Made by a program: the position numbers and the translations under genes. This document shows positions 13,701 to 24,200 of a DNA stretch of 64,000 nucleotides, piece after piece. The notes beneath the pieces were generated by a model. It was not told where the DNA came from. It did not search any database and saw only the letters and a program-made list of their open reading frames with translations. How positions within the stretch are numbered: position 1 is the first letter of the stretch; each line of letters begins with the position of its first letter. The DNA comes from Ascaris suum (taxonomy: Eukaryota > Nematoda > Chromadorea > Rhabditida > Ascarididae): contig CM024168.1 of the NCBI GenBank assembly GCA_013433145.1, positions 14,252,868 through 14,316,867 on the forward strand, written 5' to 3'.

Positions 13701-13939
13701 TTCTTGTTTCTTATCACATCTGACGTTAAAAAATCTGACTTTGTCTGAAGTGAATGAAGATAGAGATTCCCATGGAACTGAAGCAGTCCTGCACTTTGCT
13801 AATCATGCTATACCTGTTGGCTCATGTTCGATCAATTGCTATATAATGCATCCGCACAATAAAGACTCCTTGAATTCAATTCATTATTTAGCATAACGAC
13901 GTTGCGCTACACAGTAAGGATCACGAATCGTGCTATGCG
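7770..13939. other. Six kilobases without a supported gene
   Basis: Several frames of 60-103 codons occur on both strands (for example 7755-8066, 9113-9424 and 9438-9746 plus; 10400-10696 minus), but they lack matched splice sites, motifs or conserved-looking composition. An AATAAA follows the 9113-9424 frame near 9402, which is not enough to call a gene. The stretch is AT-rich and probably intergenic, with 5' flanking DNA of the phosphatase gene at its left end. Confidence 0.5.
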
Positions 13940-16900
13940 TCATGCCCACGTGCCAGCACGATTTACTTTGCCAATGGTAGATGCGCTCAACGAACTTATT
14001 GCTTCTCCAGCACGCAAGATTCTTTTCCATTTTTTCTCAATGAATTCAATCTTTGCCCTCAGCTCATTGTTGGCTTCTTGTGGGCCGACGTTAATGGATC
14101 GTGCAGTGGCTGCAGTCTTTGACAGGTATCGCTAAGATGAAATATAGTTGAATGGAATTATTTATTTTCCTGTATAAAAAATTCGGATTAAACCATAACT
14201 TCTACTATTATAAAACTATGGTTTTTATGAGAATATAACTAACTGCACAAATAGAAGACTAGAGAAATGAGTGTTTAACTTTAAATGTGAATTTTAAGGA
14301 GGCCTTAACGTTAATCGGATGCTTTGCCTTTCATGTACCGTTGAATAACTCACAAAATTTGATTACGATAATTGTAAATAATGTTAGCGATTATCAGACA
14401 TTGTCAACGTTGTGAGATTCTTCTTCTTTATCGGCTATTCAAGACGCGTCACTAGCGTGAAACTATTAAATTCATGAGGATTTCTCAATGGTTAATAGTT
14501 CCTCTTTGTGGCGAATACTAAAATATAAAAAGGTTAACCGATGAGATAATGACTCAATTGTTGATTTTCTTTATAATGAATTTAAGTACTCCGGCTAAAT
14601 ATGCAACAACATTTGGCACTGTACTCGACTTCACATTACCACAACAATTCCCATCAGCTGGTCCTCTTATGCTTGCTGCTATCAAATATATAGTTTTACG
14701 CTTAAATGATATCAACGAATATAAAGTAAGTATTTTTCTGCGTTCATACCTCTACTGAATAGTTATTACATTTGTTTGCGATTTTGCATTTATCCCATGC
14801 ACATTGCGATGAATCACTTATATGCTTATGCATATTTTTGTGCTTATATGCCTGGAAAGTTCAGCTCGTGCATTAATGCAGCTAGTGCGAAAAATAGGAT
14901 ATCTGGCGTGAAACGTAAACATAGATTGACATTGATCTATTATTTTTTTGAAGACGCTATAGAAATTTTAAAAATCCATGCAACTGACCTAAATTTTTTT
15001 TCATTTCGTATCATTCATATAGCAAAAAATAGACGATTTAAAAAAGAAGATTGCTGAGAGCGCTTCGATCGGCTAAATATGAAATCATTTTTCTGCATAT
15101 TTTATTGTTCATTGGTAGCTTAAGAAAGCAAATCATAGCAGCCGCACATTGACAAGTTTCATCAATTGTTGAATGCATTTGCTGATTTCGTTTGTGGCAA
15201 GTGGATGACAAAATTGTAGCTTCTTTGCTCAGTCTATTCCAATCCGTTTCGTTCAATTCCACTCCATCCTTTTGCTGCTAGGTAATAAGTCATTATTTTT
15301 AGATGATTATAGATTATTGCATTTTAAGGCATTATCTTGAGTCACAAGAAGGTGCGTCCATGTTCGTTGCCTAAAATGTTTTCTTCTATACATTCGATAC
15401 AATCGATTTTATTGCTCCTTGCTTGGTAAAGCTCTCCAGAAAGATCAAAAGAATGAGATGAAGACGAGTTGCAGTGGTTAACCTTTCTTCTGAAAGTATG
15501 CTCAAGAGTCCAAATTGAAAACTTGTTCTGATTGCATTTAGTGGGTCACGCCTCTATTTGCATTTTCCTGATCTTTGATTTCATCTGATTCCTTCAACTG
15601 TCCTCCAATCTAAAAGAACACTAATCACAACTATCTTCCATTCTAAAAAAACAATGAGTTGAACAACGTTAACGCTTTTCTCATTACATATCAATCGTGC
15701 ATACTCAAAAGCCACCCTCTAATACACGACACTGATAATGTGTGACGATTGTTCTTTCTTCAAGCTGCCTTTGAAAACAATAAATATGATCTTCCTTTAT
15801 CTCATTCATAATCGTATAGATTCTGTGACAAGCGCTCTCATCTCAATGCCGCTTTCAAATGTCGTTTGTTGTATGTGGCCCAATTTTAAACGTTCCTTCA
15901 ATGCCAATTAGCAGTGATATTGATGTTTAGTTGAATGTCCTGAAAATAAATTCAGAATTCCATACTATCGACTATCGATGGGAAACCAGAACGACGCGAG
16001 ATTTTTTACTGGGCTGCGCGATGTGCTAATTTGCCCAAACTACAGTTATATATTTATTCAAGAAAGGATGCAGCGTGTCCTCATGAGTTCGTTTCGCATT
16101 GAATGACAAATTCTTTATCCTCAGTATACAGAAGGTCACAAGGAAGGATGTCACCATAATCTCATGTGGCAACATCATGAGGCATCGTACGATAGTACAC
16201 AAGCATTGTTTTAATAAAACCAAAAGCCATACTACGCTTCTTCCAAATACGATAAGGTCCTTTTGAAGACACATATTCATATACTTTGATCGTCAGCAAG
16301 CGCTATTCGTATATGCGTGTGTCTGCGTGTATGAGTCCATATATCTGTATGCATCCATGTATGTCCGTGTAGTTGTATGTTTTGCAGCGTATGCGAGTCT
16401 GTGTTGTGAGAATGCGTGAACGGGTTCATGTTTATTTCCATGCGTATTTGTGTCTGTGCCCGCCTGTGTTGATTTTGTGCACCGTGCGGATCTGCGTGTG
16501 CACGCGCCTGCTTGTATGCGCTCATATGTGTCCGTGGGTGTCGACGCATGCCTACGCGGATCCATGTACGTGATATGTGTTTGTATGTGCCCACGTGCGT
16601 CTGCGTGTGTCCGCATGTGTCCATACTTTCCATATGAAACTGTGTTTACTCATATACGTCGGTGAGCATTTGTGGGTGCCACTGGGAAGCCTGTACATGC
16701 CTGCGTGTATACATCGCGCATTCATGTGCGCGTATGCCTATTTATGCCTGTGCATACGTTTAAGGTTTGGAGAACCAAAGGCATAGTTCAGAACAATTTA
16801 GTTTAAAATTATGGTATATCGGGGAGAGCAGTCTTGTCAGGGAGGTGAACGACTCACTCTTCATATTAATTTCACATGACTGCACTTTTGGTATTTTGGA

Positions 16901-17656
16901 GAAAAAACATTGACAACTTGTGATATTTGGATAGATTGTGGCTGATCACATGCTGGCATCAGCGTGCTCGCAGTGATTAAAAGCACAGCTATCATATTAG
17001 GTTAATGAGGCTGTGAAAGTTAGCCTCCAACTCCATTACTGGCCGTAAAACATGGCCATCTCCGCACTTAATTTTTTAATGAATAGTTTGCAGGAGCATA
17101 ACGGCATTCTGTGAGGAACAAATCTCAAAGCGAGGTGCCAAAGCATTTACAATGTTTTGTGAGGATTCCGAGCACGTGCAACACCTTCGAAGATATCCTG
17201 ATCTCTACATCAGCACAGTGAACGAATTTCTCGATCGAGTTATCTCTCAATGATATATCTTTCACTTTTATAGCGTCTCATAAACGTTTTTTTAACCGCA
17301 CATGTCGATAATATTTGAAGCATTCGACATTATAAAACTATCCATTGTTTTGTGGCATCTGAACAAAACGTCCCTTCAAACATTTTTGGTGGAAATCGAA
17401 ATAATTTCTCCCATTAATCTCAAAGATTCGAGCGGAGTTGATTTCACTTGCGTTTTCGAGTATCGGCATTTGTTCTGCCTTATGATGATTACCTTTACAC
17501 TAACTCGTCGGTGTAAATTTGCACCATCCACTGTTGAATCAATCGTTCGAAGGAAAACGAAACGGTCGAGCTGGCTCTGCGGTCGAGTTTTGCATTGTGT
17601 CGATGATCGACGCTCAGCGGTTTGCACTGAAAGCACCGACAATCTCACTCTTTTGG
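13940..17656 (-). CDS. Unrecognised multi-exon gene, partial (helical, charged product)
   Basis: Three minus-strand exons look coding. Exon 17493-17656 (acceptor ATTCGACAG, donor AAAG|GTAATC) encodes KRVRLSVLSVQTAERRSS and further basic residues ending LHRRVSVK. Exon 15154-15277 (acceptor ATTACCTAG) follows in phase with QQKDGVELNETDWNRLSKEA and more. The third begins at 14109 or 14131 and runs to a donor at 13967 or a TGA at 13940, containing RSINVGPQEANNELRAKIEF and then EKKWKRIL, a probable coiled coil. The first two join in phase 0. The second and third join in frame only if the acceptor CTGCAG at 14110-14115 is used. A possible small exon at 18614-18658 does not match in phase. I recognise no family, and both ends of the gene are undetermined. 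Confidence 0.45.
14576..14725 (+). CDS. Weak plus-strand first-exon candidate
   Basis: From ATG at 14576, fifty codons (MNLSTPAKYATTFG onward, including LPQQFPSAGPLM) end at a strong donor AAA|GTAAGT at 14726. No partner exon was found. It lies in an intron of the minus-strand unknown gene. Composition is protein-like, but the call rests on one open frame and one splice site. Confidence 0.22.
16310..16790. repeat. Degenerate TG/purine-pyrimidine-rich tract
   Basis: About 480 bases are dominated on the plus strand by short words such as TGTG, TGCG, CATGT and GTATG in near-alternating purine-pyrimidine order, with no fixed period. The composition keeps most frames free of stops, producing spurious His/Thr/Arg-rich frames on the minus strand and Val/Cys/Arg-rich frames on the plus strand. 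It is a decayed (TG)n/(CATG)n type simple-sequence region, not a gene. Confidence 0.8.
17094..17253 (+). CDS. Weak plus-strand terminal-exon candidate
   Basis: After an acceptor AGTTTGCAG, a frame of 52 codons runs to TGA at 17251-17253, containing AFCEEQISKRGAKAFTMFCE and ending FLDRVISQ. The reverse strand is also open across much of it, which weakens the call. No upstream partner was found. It sits in an intron of the minus-strand unknown gene. Confidence 0.25.
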
Positions 17657-18801
17657 CTGTCGAATGAAAGTAATATTATAAGACTCAGAAAGTTCATTTC
17701 GCTGAAACAGCTATGACATAAGCGCACTTTATACCCTTTTAAAGGCTAGGGTTTATTTATCTTACTGTAAATTTATGGTTTGTTGTGGAATATTTGATCT
17801 CTCTACTAGTACGAAATTAATGAATCGCTTTATCTGTTCAATGCGATTTAGAAACATTCATTTCAATTTTCAAATTGATTTGATTGTAATTTTCTTTTGC
17901 TGAAAGTTTCGATCAAATTCTTTTGTCATTTGTGAAATGCATTTTTTTCTGTGTTCTTTTTATATTTTTGTTCTTTCAGAGATTTGTTTATTGATAAACT
18001 TTCATTGCTTGCTAGAATTCATTTTCACTGACCTAATAACTCATATTGAAATCTTTTGTTAACCCTTAGAAATATGGTCAACGAATATTTCAGCGACCAA
18101 GTCATTATGTACCCTTGAAAGTTTGCTTCTTTAAATGCATTCTGTTAACGCCTTATCTATGCATTCATCCATGTGACCGGCTGCTTCAGCTCGAGAGGAA
18201 GAATCTGAACTTTACTGGGCACGATCACGTTATCAGGTGAACTGCTATGCAGTATTCGTTATTATCAAACTTGGATCTCTCGCTTTCAACGAGAGCTACA
18301 TATGTTCAAATGTGGCAAAACTTTTCGTGCACCTTAACAGACTGGGCAATGCAAAAAATCGCCTTCTGCTGAGATTATACAAGCATCAGAATCGGTTGAA
18401 ATTCTAAAACGTTCTGCCCTTGTTACTGTTTAATGCTAATTAGTGAAATTGGTTGATCAGATGAATGGGATGCGGACGAGAAAGCAACTCTTCTCGCTTG
18501 CTTCTCCACTTTTTTGTTTCGATTTCCACTTTTAGAAGTATTGAGACCAATATTGTTAAGCCTAACAAACAAGTACTCAAAATAGCACATCTTTTGCGAA
18601 ACCTAATACTTACTGCAAGCGAAGATGAGATGGCCCGCCTACTCTGCTTCATTAATATCTAATTGTCGTTCTTCCATAAGTTTTCGTGGCGAGATCTTTT
18701 GGCATTTTCAAGGAAATTTTATATAATTTAACATGTTGCGTGCCACAGAACCGAAAAAAGTTAAACGGTTGCATCGAATAATGCATGCGGATTAGCAAAT
18801 G

Positions 18802-19290
18802 TTAGGAACTTAAATATAGGGCATCGTCTTCGTAGTAAAACCGCAACACGTGTTGCTCATTATTGTGGAATTCATTCCTTGTTTCTAGTCTCTTCGATGG
18901 TGATTTTCTGAGGATGAGTATGTGGAAAGAGGCCCCCATGTGAAATGACGAATCATAACCGCGAAGATTTGTCCTCGTGAGAGCCCCTGCGGGAGTGATT
19001 TGAATTCTCAGAACCTCAGCGGGAGGCGGGGGCTCCGGAGAACGGGGACCCTCTGAGGGCTCCCTGGGTGGGCGGAAGGCTGGGAAACGCCCTGTTCTGT
19101 TATGAGACTTTTCACATCGTTCATCGTGTTGTGCTGTCGTTTTCATGGGAATTTGCAATAGGAACAATTTTTGAAAAGTTGCAGTCTTGGCATATCTTTG
19201 GCAACTCGTTTGAAATAGAGATCGCGGTTGAAGCCCACGATGCACGTTTGTGTCAAACGCAGTTGCACGGTCAGAAGCAGGTGGTCCCAA
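18802..19290 (-). CDS. 162-codon open frame in a GC-rich island, possibly repeat-derived
   Basis: A continuous minus-strand frame (starting MGPPASDRATAFD, with RFPAFRPPREPSEG and PEPPPPAEVLRIQITPAG in the middle) ends at TAG near 18802. Bases 18960-19080 are clearly richer in G and C than the surroundings. A 76-codon plus-strand frame overlaps its 5' part. It has no hydrophobic leader, no recognised domain and no convincing splice sites. The base composition and isolated position suggest an inserted repeat or a horizontally spread element fragment more than a resident gene, but a single-exon gene cannot be excluded. Confidence 0.3.
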   Translation of the reverse strand: MGPPASDRATAFDTNVHRGLQPRSLFQTSCQRYAKTATFQKLFLLQIPMKTTAQHDERCEKSHNRTGRFPAFRPPREPSEGPRSPEPPPPAEVLRIQITPAGALTRTNLRGYDSSFHMGASFHILILRKSPSKRLETRNEFHNNEQHVLRFYYEDDALYLSS

Positions 19291-21074
19291 GATTTTAGGA
19301 GATGCTTACAAAGAAAAAGTATTCGCTTGGTGGCTAGTGAGGGGGGACTATGACAATGTTATGTTGTGTTGGAATAAGAAAGTGTAGTGAAGGCCACTTT
19401 CCTGTTGCGAGATTGATAGGGAAAAAAAGCAAGTAGATACACTTGGTTTCAAAATGAAGGCTAGGAAGGTAAAATTAGGTTTTGAAAGATTCTAATCTCT
19501 TTCAAGCGCCAGTGTGCCGCTTTATAATATTAAGGAATTTTAACTCTTGGTCTTAAGTTCTTCTTACCGCTGTCATTTGAGTATCTGCAGCGTTTTTGTG
19601 GAATAGTATGTGTGAGCGCACCTTAACTTTATTCAGCACACGCTGTAGTTCATCTGTTAACATTTCTTAACTATTATGCACACACATTTCAAACGTGGTG
19701 ATTTTTTTCGAATTAAATGAACAGGAATAATCAGAACAACAATACATTCGGGAATGACATATGAATAATGGCCAGACTGCAGTTAGCCGGGTTGTAGGGT
19801 CATCCGCAACGCAGCGAAACCAAGAAGAGAGCAAGATTATACACGAAACTTTCTCAACAGTTCTATTCTATGGTTATGGCCATATTATCACAGATCAGCT
19901 CCCAGATTGATGGTCAGCATCAAAATATCCATCTCATTATGTTTTGTTACGCAATGCTTTAATATAGCACAACATCTTTTACAAGAACTCTATAGGATGT
20001 TTGATTAATTATAGAAGAAGAGAGGACAGCTGCAACTGTGCGGAACATGCGTGATCGTTTTATTTGCTCCAATTAAATCAGATATTTCTTCTGTTTAAAG
20101 ATAAAGGGAACTGATGTGATTCCGCAATTTTTATCGTATTATTTTGGATTTACAATTCGACAAACAAGCAAAGATTTCTATAAATGGCTTTTTTAAATGA
20201 TCGCTGCTTCGAACATTAGTGGTAACAATGGGGGGAGGGAGGGGTGGCGGAGGAGGTATGAAGAGAGACGGAAAGAGAAAGCAAAAGCGATATGAAGGCA
20301 CATAAATTAAGTACTAATGTGATTCGACATCATGATGCTTTCTACCCTTTGTGCGTTAAACAGACTTCAGTGGTTTGAAGATACAACCGAAAAAAGTGAG
20401 TGAGAAAATGATTGCCGAAGAAAGCGTTCCAGTCATCGAAACTGCCAACAATACGACATAGCTGATCACTGAAAGCATTATGATTAGAGCGGGATATCAA
20501 GAAAAGTGTATTCATGGCCAATTATTGTAAGGTGATAACCGTTCCTGCTCGAAGAGGCTAACTGCGCTCACCGATTGCCCTAATAAGGGATTTATTCTAT
20601 CATCATTAGCATGCATATATGCAAGAACAGATTGAAATGTTTTCCACAGAAATAGATTGAAATGTTTTCTAAATGCACCGAAAGTACATATTGTCGACGA
20701 AAAGACTTGCAAAATGAAACACACAGGTAATTATAAGATAAAGTTTTTCTATTCAGCATTGCATTTTCCTTCTTTCTCAACATTTTGTATTTTCTACATA
20801 ATTTTTATTCCAGTAATTTGATCAGCATCTCCCTCAGTATCGTTTAAATCGAATCTTTATATTTCATTGTCCGACATTGGCCAGAAATAATGATACCGAT
20901 TCCATTCTCTGCGATTCACTGTTACAGCATCTGTCTAACAAGTAGGAGCTCGATAGATCGAGCTCGTCTGTGAAGAACTTTTTGCACCAGCCACCAAAGA
21001 ATGCTTATCACCTCAATCTGAGCTAGGACTAACGTCGCCGTTGACATAAATTGCTGATCAGCTAGCATATATTC
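19291..21074. other. No supported gene
   Basis: AT-rich sequence with a G-rich purine patch near 20230-20280. Short minus-strand frames at 20512-20783 lack splice support. Nothing else is seen. Confidence 0.5.
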
Positions 21075-21198
21075 GACTTTACCTATCATACATTATTCTA
21101 ACTAGTTGCTTTACATTATTCTGTTTTTGCTTACGACTTTACATTATTCTAGTTTTGCTTACAACTTTACCTATCACACATTATTCTAACTAGTTGCT
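21075..21198. repeat. Direct repeat of 36 bases, 88-base period
   Basis: The segments 21075-21110 and 21163-21198 are nearly identical (each reads ACTTTACCTATCA, then ACATTATTCTAACTAG, then TTGCT). The spacer contains partial copies of the words ACTTTAC, ATTATTCTA and TTTTGCTTAC. It lies just past the stop codon of the large minus-strand gene, in its likely 3' untranslated region or flank. Confidence 0.75.
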
Positions 21199-21240
21199 CT
21201 AAATACTGTATCGAGAAAGGATTCAAAAAATCACAAAAAG

Positions 21241-24200
21241 TCAACCTTCATCTTTACGGATTGCTTTATTGTCCTCATTTGCATTATTTGTTTGCTGCTG
21301 AGGTGATATAAGTGAGCTTGTTCTATCTCTAGATGTCGTGTGTTGTTTCAAGATTTCTGCACTAGTTGAAGTAATGATTGCCGTTTCGGTAGTGGATCGC
21401 AGTCCATGAAATTGATTTTCAACCGTTGTTAAAAGGAGGGAGTTCATTGCATAAACAGCTAGCAATAAGGAGGTATTTGTTTCTATCATCGAATGTATGG
21501 GCAATACACTCGCGTTGTCGATTCCTGTTTCCATCGCCTCTGTTGGCCAGTAGGAAGTCACCTAAACTCAAACGTTTGCTCATTATTAACACCTGCTTTG
21601 CTAACTAAAACGGCAGACCACAATTATGTTTGATACGTTCAAAAATTTTCTCGGAATCTACGACGTTCCGGGCTCATTCAAAATCCTTCCAGAGCTCACT
21701 TTTCCAGGTACCAACGAAAATCGTTCAGAGCCCACGAATTTCAAGAAGGAGGCTGAATTCCATGAGATATGACATAGCAAAGCATACTGTAACATTAACG
21801 AGGACACTATTACGGTATCGTATGCAGTATTTAATATTACGGGACATTATTGTTTCATTAAACAACATGTTCGTTTTACGAACGCATTATACAATATAAT
21901 GAATTTTATTAGTTATTCTTTCCATACTCTCAGTCGTCCATCTTATTTTATCAAGTCTCTTGCAAGTTTTAAGGTTTATTTAATCTTCGCTTAGAACTCA
22001 TCTGTTACAAAACTCATCTGTGTTATGTTTAAAGCTCAATGATCGTTAAATCTCTCATTGGCCAAATCATTACCTAACATCGAGAGATAATCGACAAGAA
22101 ATGTTCTCCAGAAACATTTCGAAACGCAAAAAAAGAAGGAAGCGAATATAGCATCGCATATATTGCAACGCATTATAATATGCTTGGTAAAAGTTTTAAA
22201 ATTGGTTTTTTCTCTACACCTCCTACAAAAAAGTTAATGACGTATCAATTGCCGACTGTGACTATCATGTTTGATAGAAAACCAGCCATAAGCCTACTCT
22301 AGAACCTTGAAGACATGCAGGAGTTGCAAGCTTCTCGATCATAAACGGGTTTCTTCGAAGCTGTAATGCACCTTAATGACTCTGTCGACATGGCGACAAA
22401 ATCTAGCAGCTAAACTGGAAATAATATTTTCGAGAATAACTTGATTAATGAATTATAAGGGTGCAATCACGGTCACTTAATGAAGTAAAATTTCAGGGAG
22501 GTGGAAAGGTGTTCTCTTGCAGGAAAAATAAGATTGACCCCACACTCAGAAAAATTATATTTGATGCCCCGAGTTTCGAGAGCATTTCTCTTTCATTTTA
22601 GGACAACTGAATCTCGCTTGATAGCCCGCCATGCCAAGATTGGGGTGGGGGCTTTATTTGTGGTTATGCGATTTATGAGGCTGACTTAAATGGTACCTAT
22701 AATGCTCCCATAATTTTCATCCTCTTTAGTTTTTATTTAAAAAGGAATTATGGAAGGACGACATTTATTGTGTAACGTTTAGCGCTTCTCTGATATCTAC
22801 GTATAGACTTGAGTGCACGAAATAACCGGAAGATCTCAAAGTATCCGACTTAATCTACTTTATCTGAGATTTCAAAGATGCGACTGAGATTTTCTAAAAT
22901 TCAAAACGTTGATTTGGAGGTGTCAGTTCAAACGCACGATTCAAATGGATGGACAGCAAAAACTGTCTCACATTAAATCGTAAATCGTACAATGGAGAGG
23001 GGAAATTCCCTTCTTACTCTACTGGGTCCCTAAGGGATCATCTGAAGATTCCAAGTTTTTCAACAAGCAAGTCGCAATCGGAAAGCGAAGAGCATAACAA
23101 AGAACTCAGTTCTTCACAAATTTGAAAAAAAAAATCACTCGAAAAATTTCCCACTCAAATTAAGTGAATTGCTAACTTCGGCCAAAAAAAGTCGCAAAAA
23201 TTTCCGACAAGTGAGAGGGTTTTGTCCATGTTTGCGATGAGTACTTACAGTATTTAAGTGGTTAAAGCGTTGTGGCCACTGATCCTCATTTTCACGAATT
23301 CCATCCCTATCAAGTCCACTTCGAGAAAACGCTGAAAACAAGTACGAATAATGTGCAAAGATTTTATGCTGAAGATGCGCAGATATTTGTTCCGAGAGAA
23401 TTTTCGGCATAAGTTTTGAAAAAGTTGAGATTTCGGGTGCCGAAATATCCCGTAAGACGTCATCAGCACTAACAGTTAGAGTTAGATTGCTTGATTTTCT
23501 TTCTCGAACGAGCGGTAGCCGATCGTCAAAAATCTACAAGGCTTCATTACCTTCATGTAGATAGCCAAAAGGTGATAGCAAAAACGGTGTGATCGAAACA
23601 ACTCGATCGGTTCAATTTTACAGGGTGCCAAGCAGCGCTTCAATCCTCCTACCTGCGACTTATTCTAGTAGGTGAATGTGTTCGTTTTCAAACTCACTTC
23701 GACGGACTTCTCAAAAGGACTGAATTATTTGTTTTCTTTTTCAGCGAATAAAACATGCTGGCCATAACGAAAATTTAAAGCTTCAAAAAGTATTTGAAAA
23801 CTTAGGGTGTTCCATTGCAAACGTTAATTCGAAGAACAGGTCGAACATATCCGAATTGTCAACAACAGAGGTCTCTTTGTGCGTTAATGACGATGAAGAA
23901 ATGAGGGATTCAGACGAAACTGGAGTGCTAAATCATACACCGATAATATCTTAATATGTGCTTGTGAAAGTCCCTGAACATTGACCATACTGATATCAAT
24001 AAAAATCGAACAGTTAGATAAATAGTTTGAAATTCTCCGCTTTGATGTTTAATTCTGTGCAAAATAATGAAGCAAATGTTTATTTCACGCTAGTTTTGTT
24101 GAGAATTGAAAAACTGATATACTTTAAAAGTAAAGTTATTAATTCGAGTGCTTCGATGAAAATATCGAATTTAGGGCTTGTGACCAATTCTATTACCTTG

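Noticed and set aside
16277..16786. Overlapping frames of 66-118 codons on both strands
   Set aside because: Artefacts of degenerate TG-rich simple sequence; products are His/Thr/Arg or Val/Cys repeats.
18614..18658. Small minus-strand exon with a GTAAGT donor (ILMKQSRRAISSSLA)
   Set aside because: Phase does not match the next exon of the neighbouring gene, and 15 codons are too few to stand alone.
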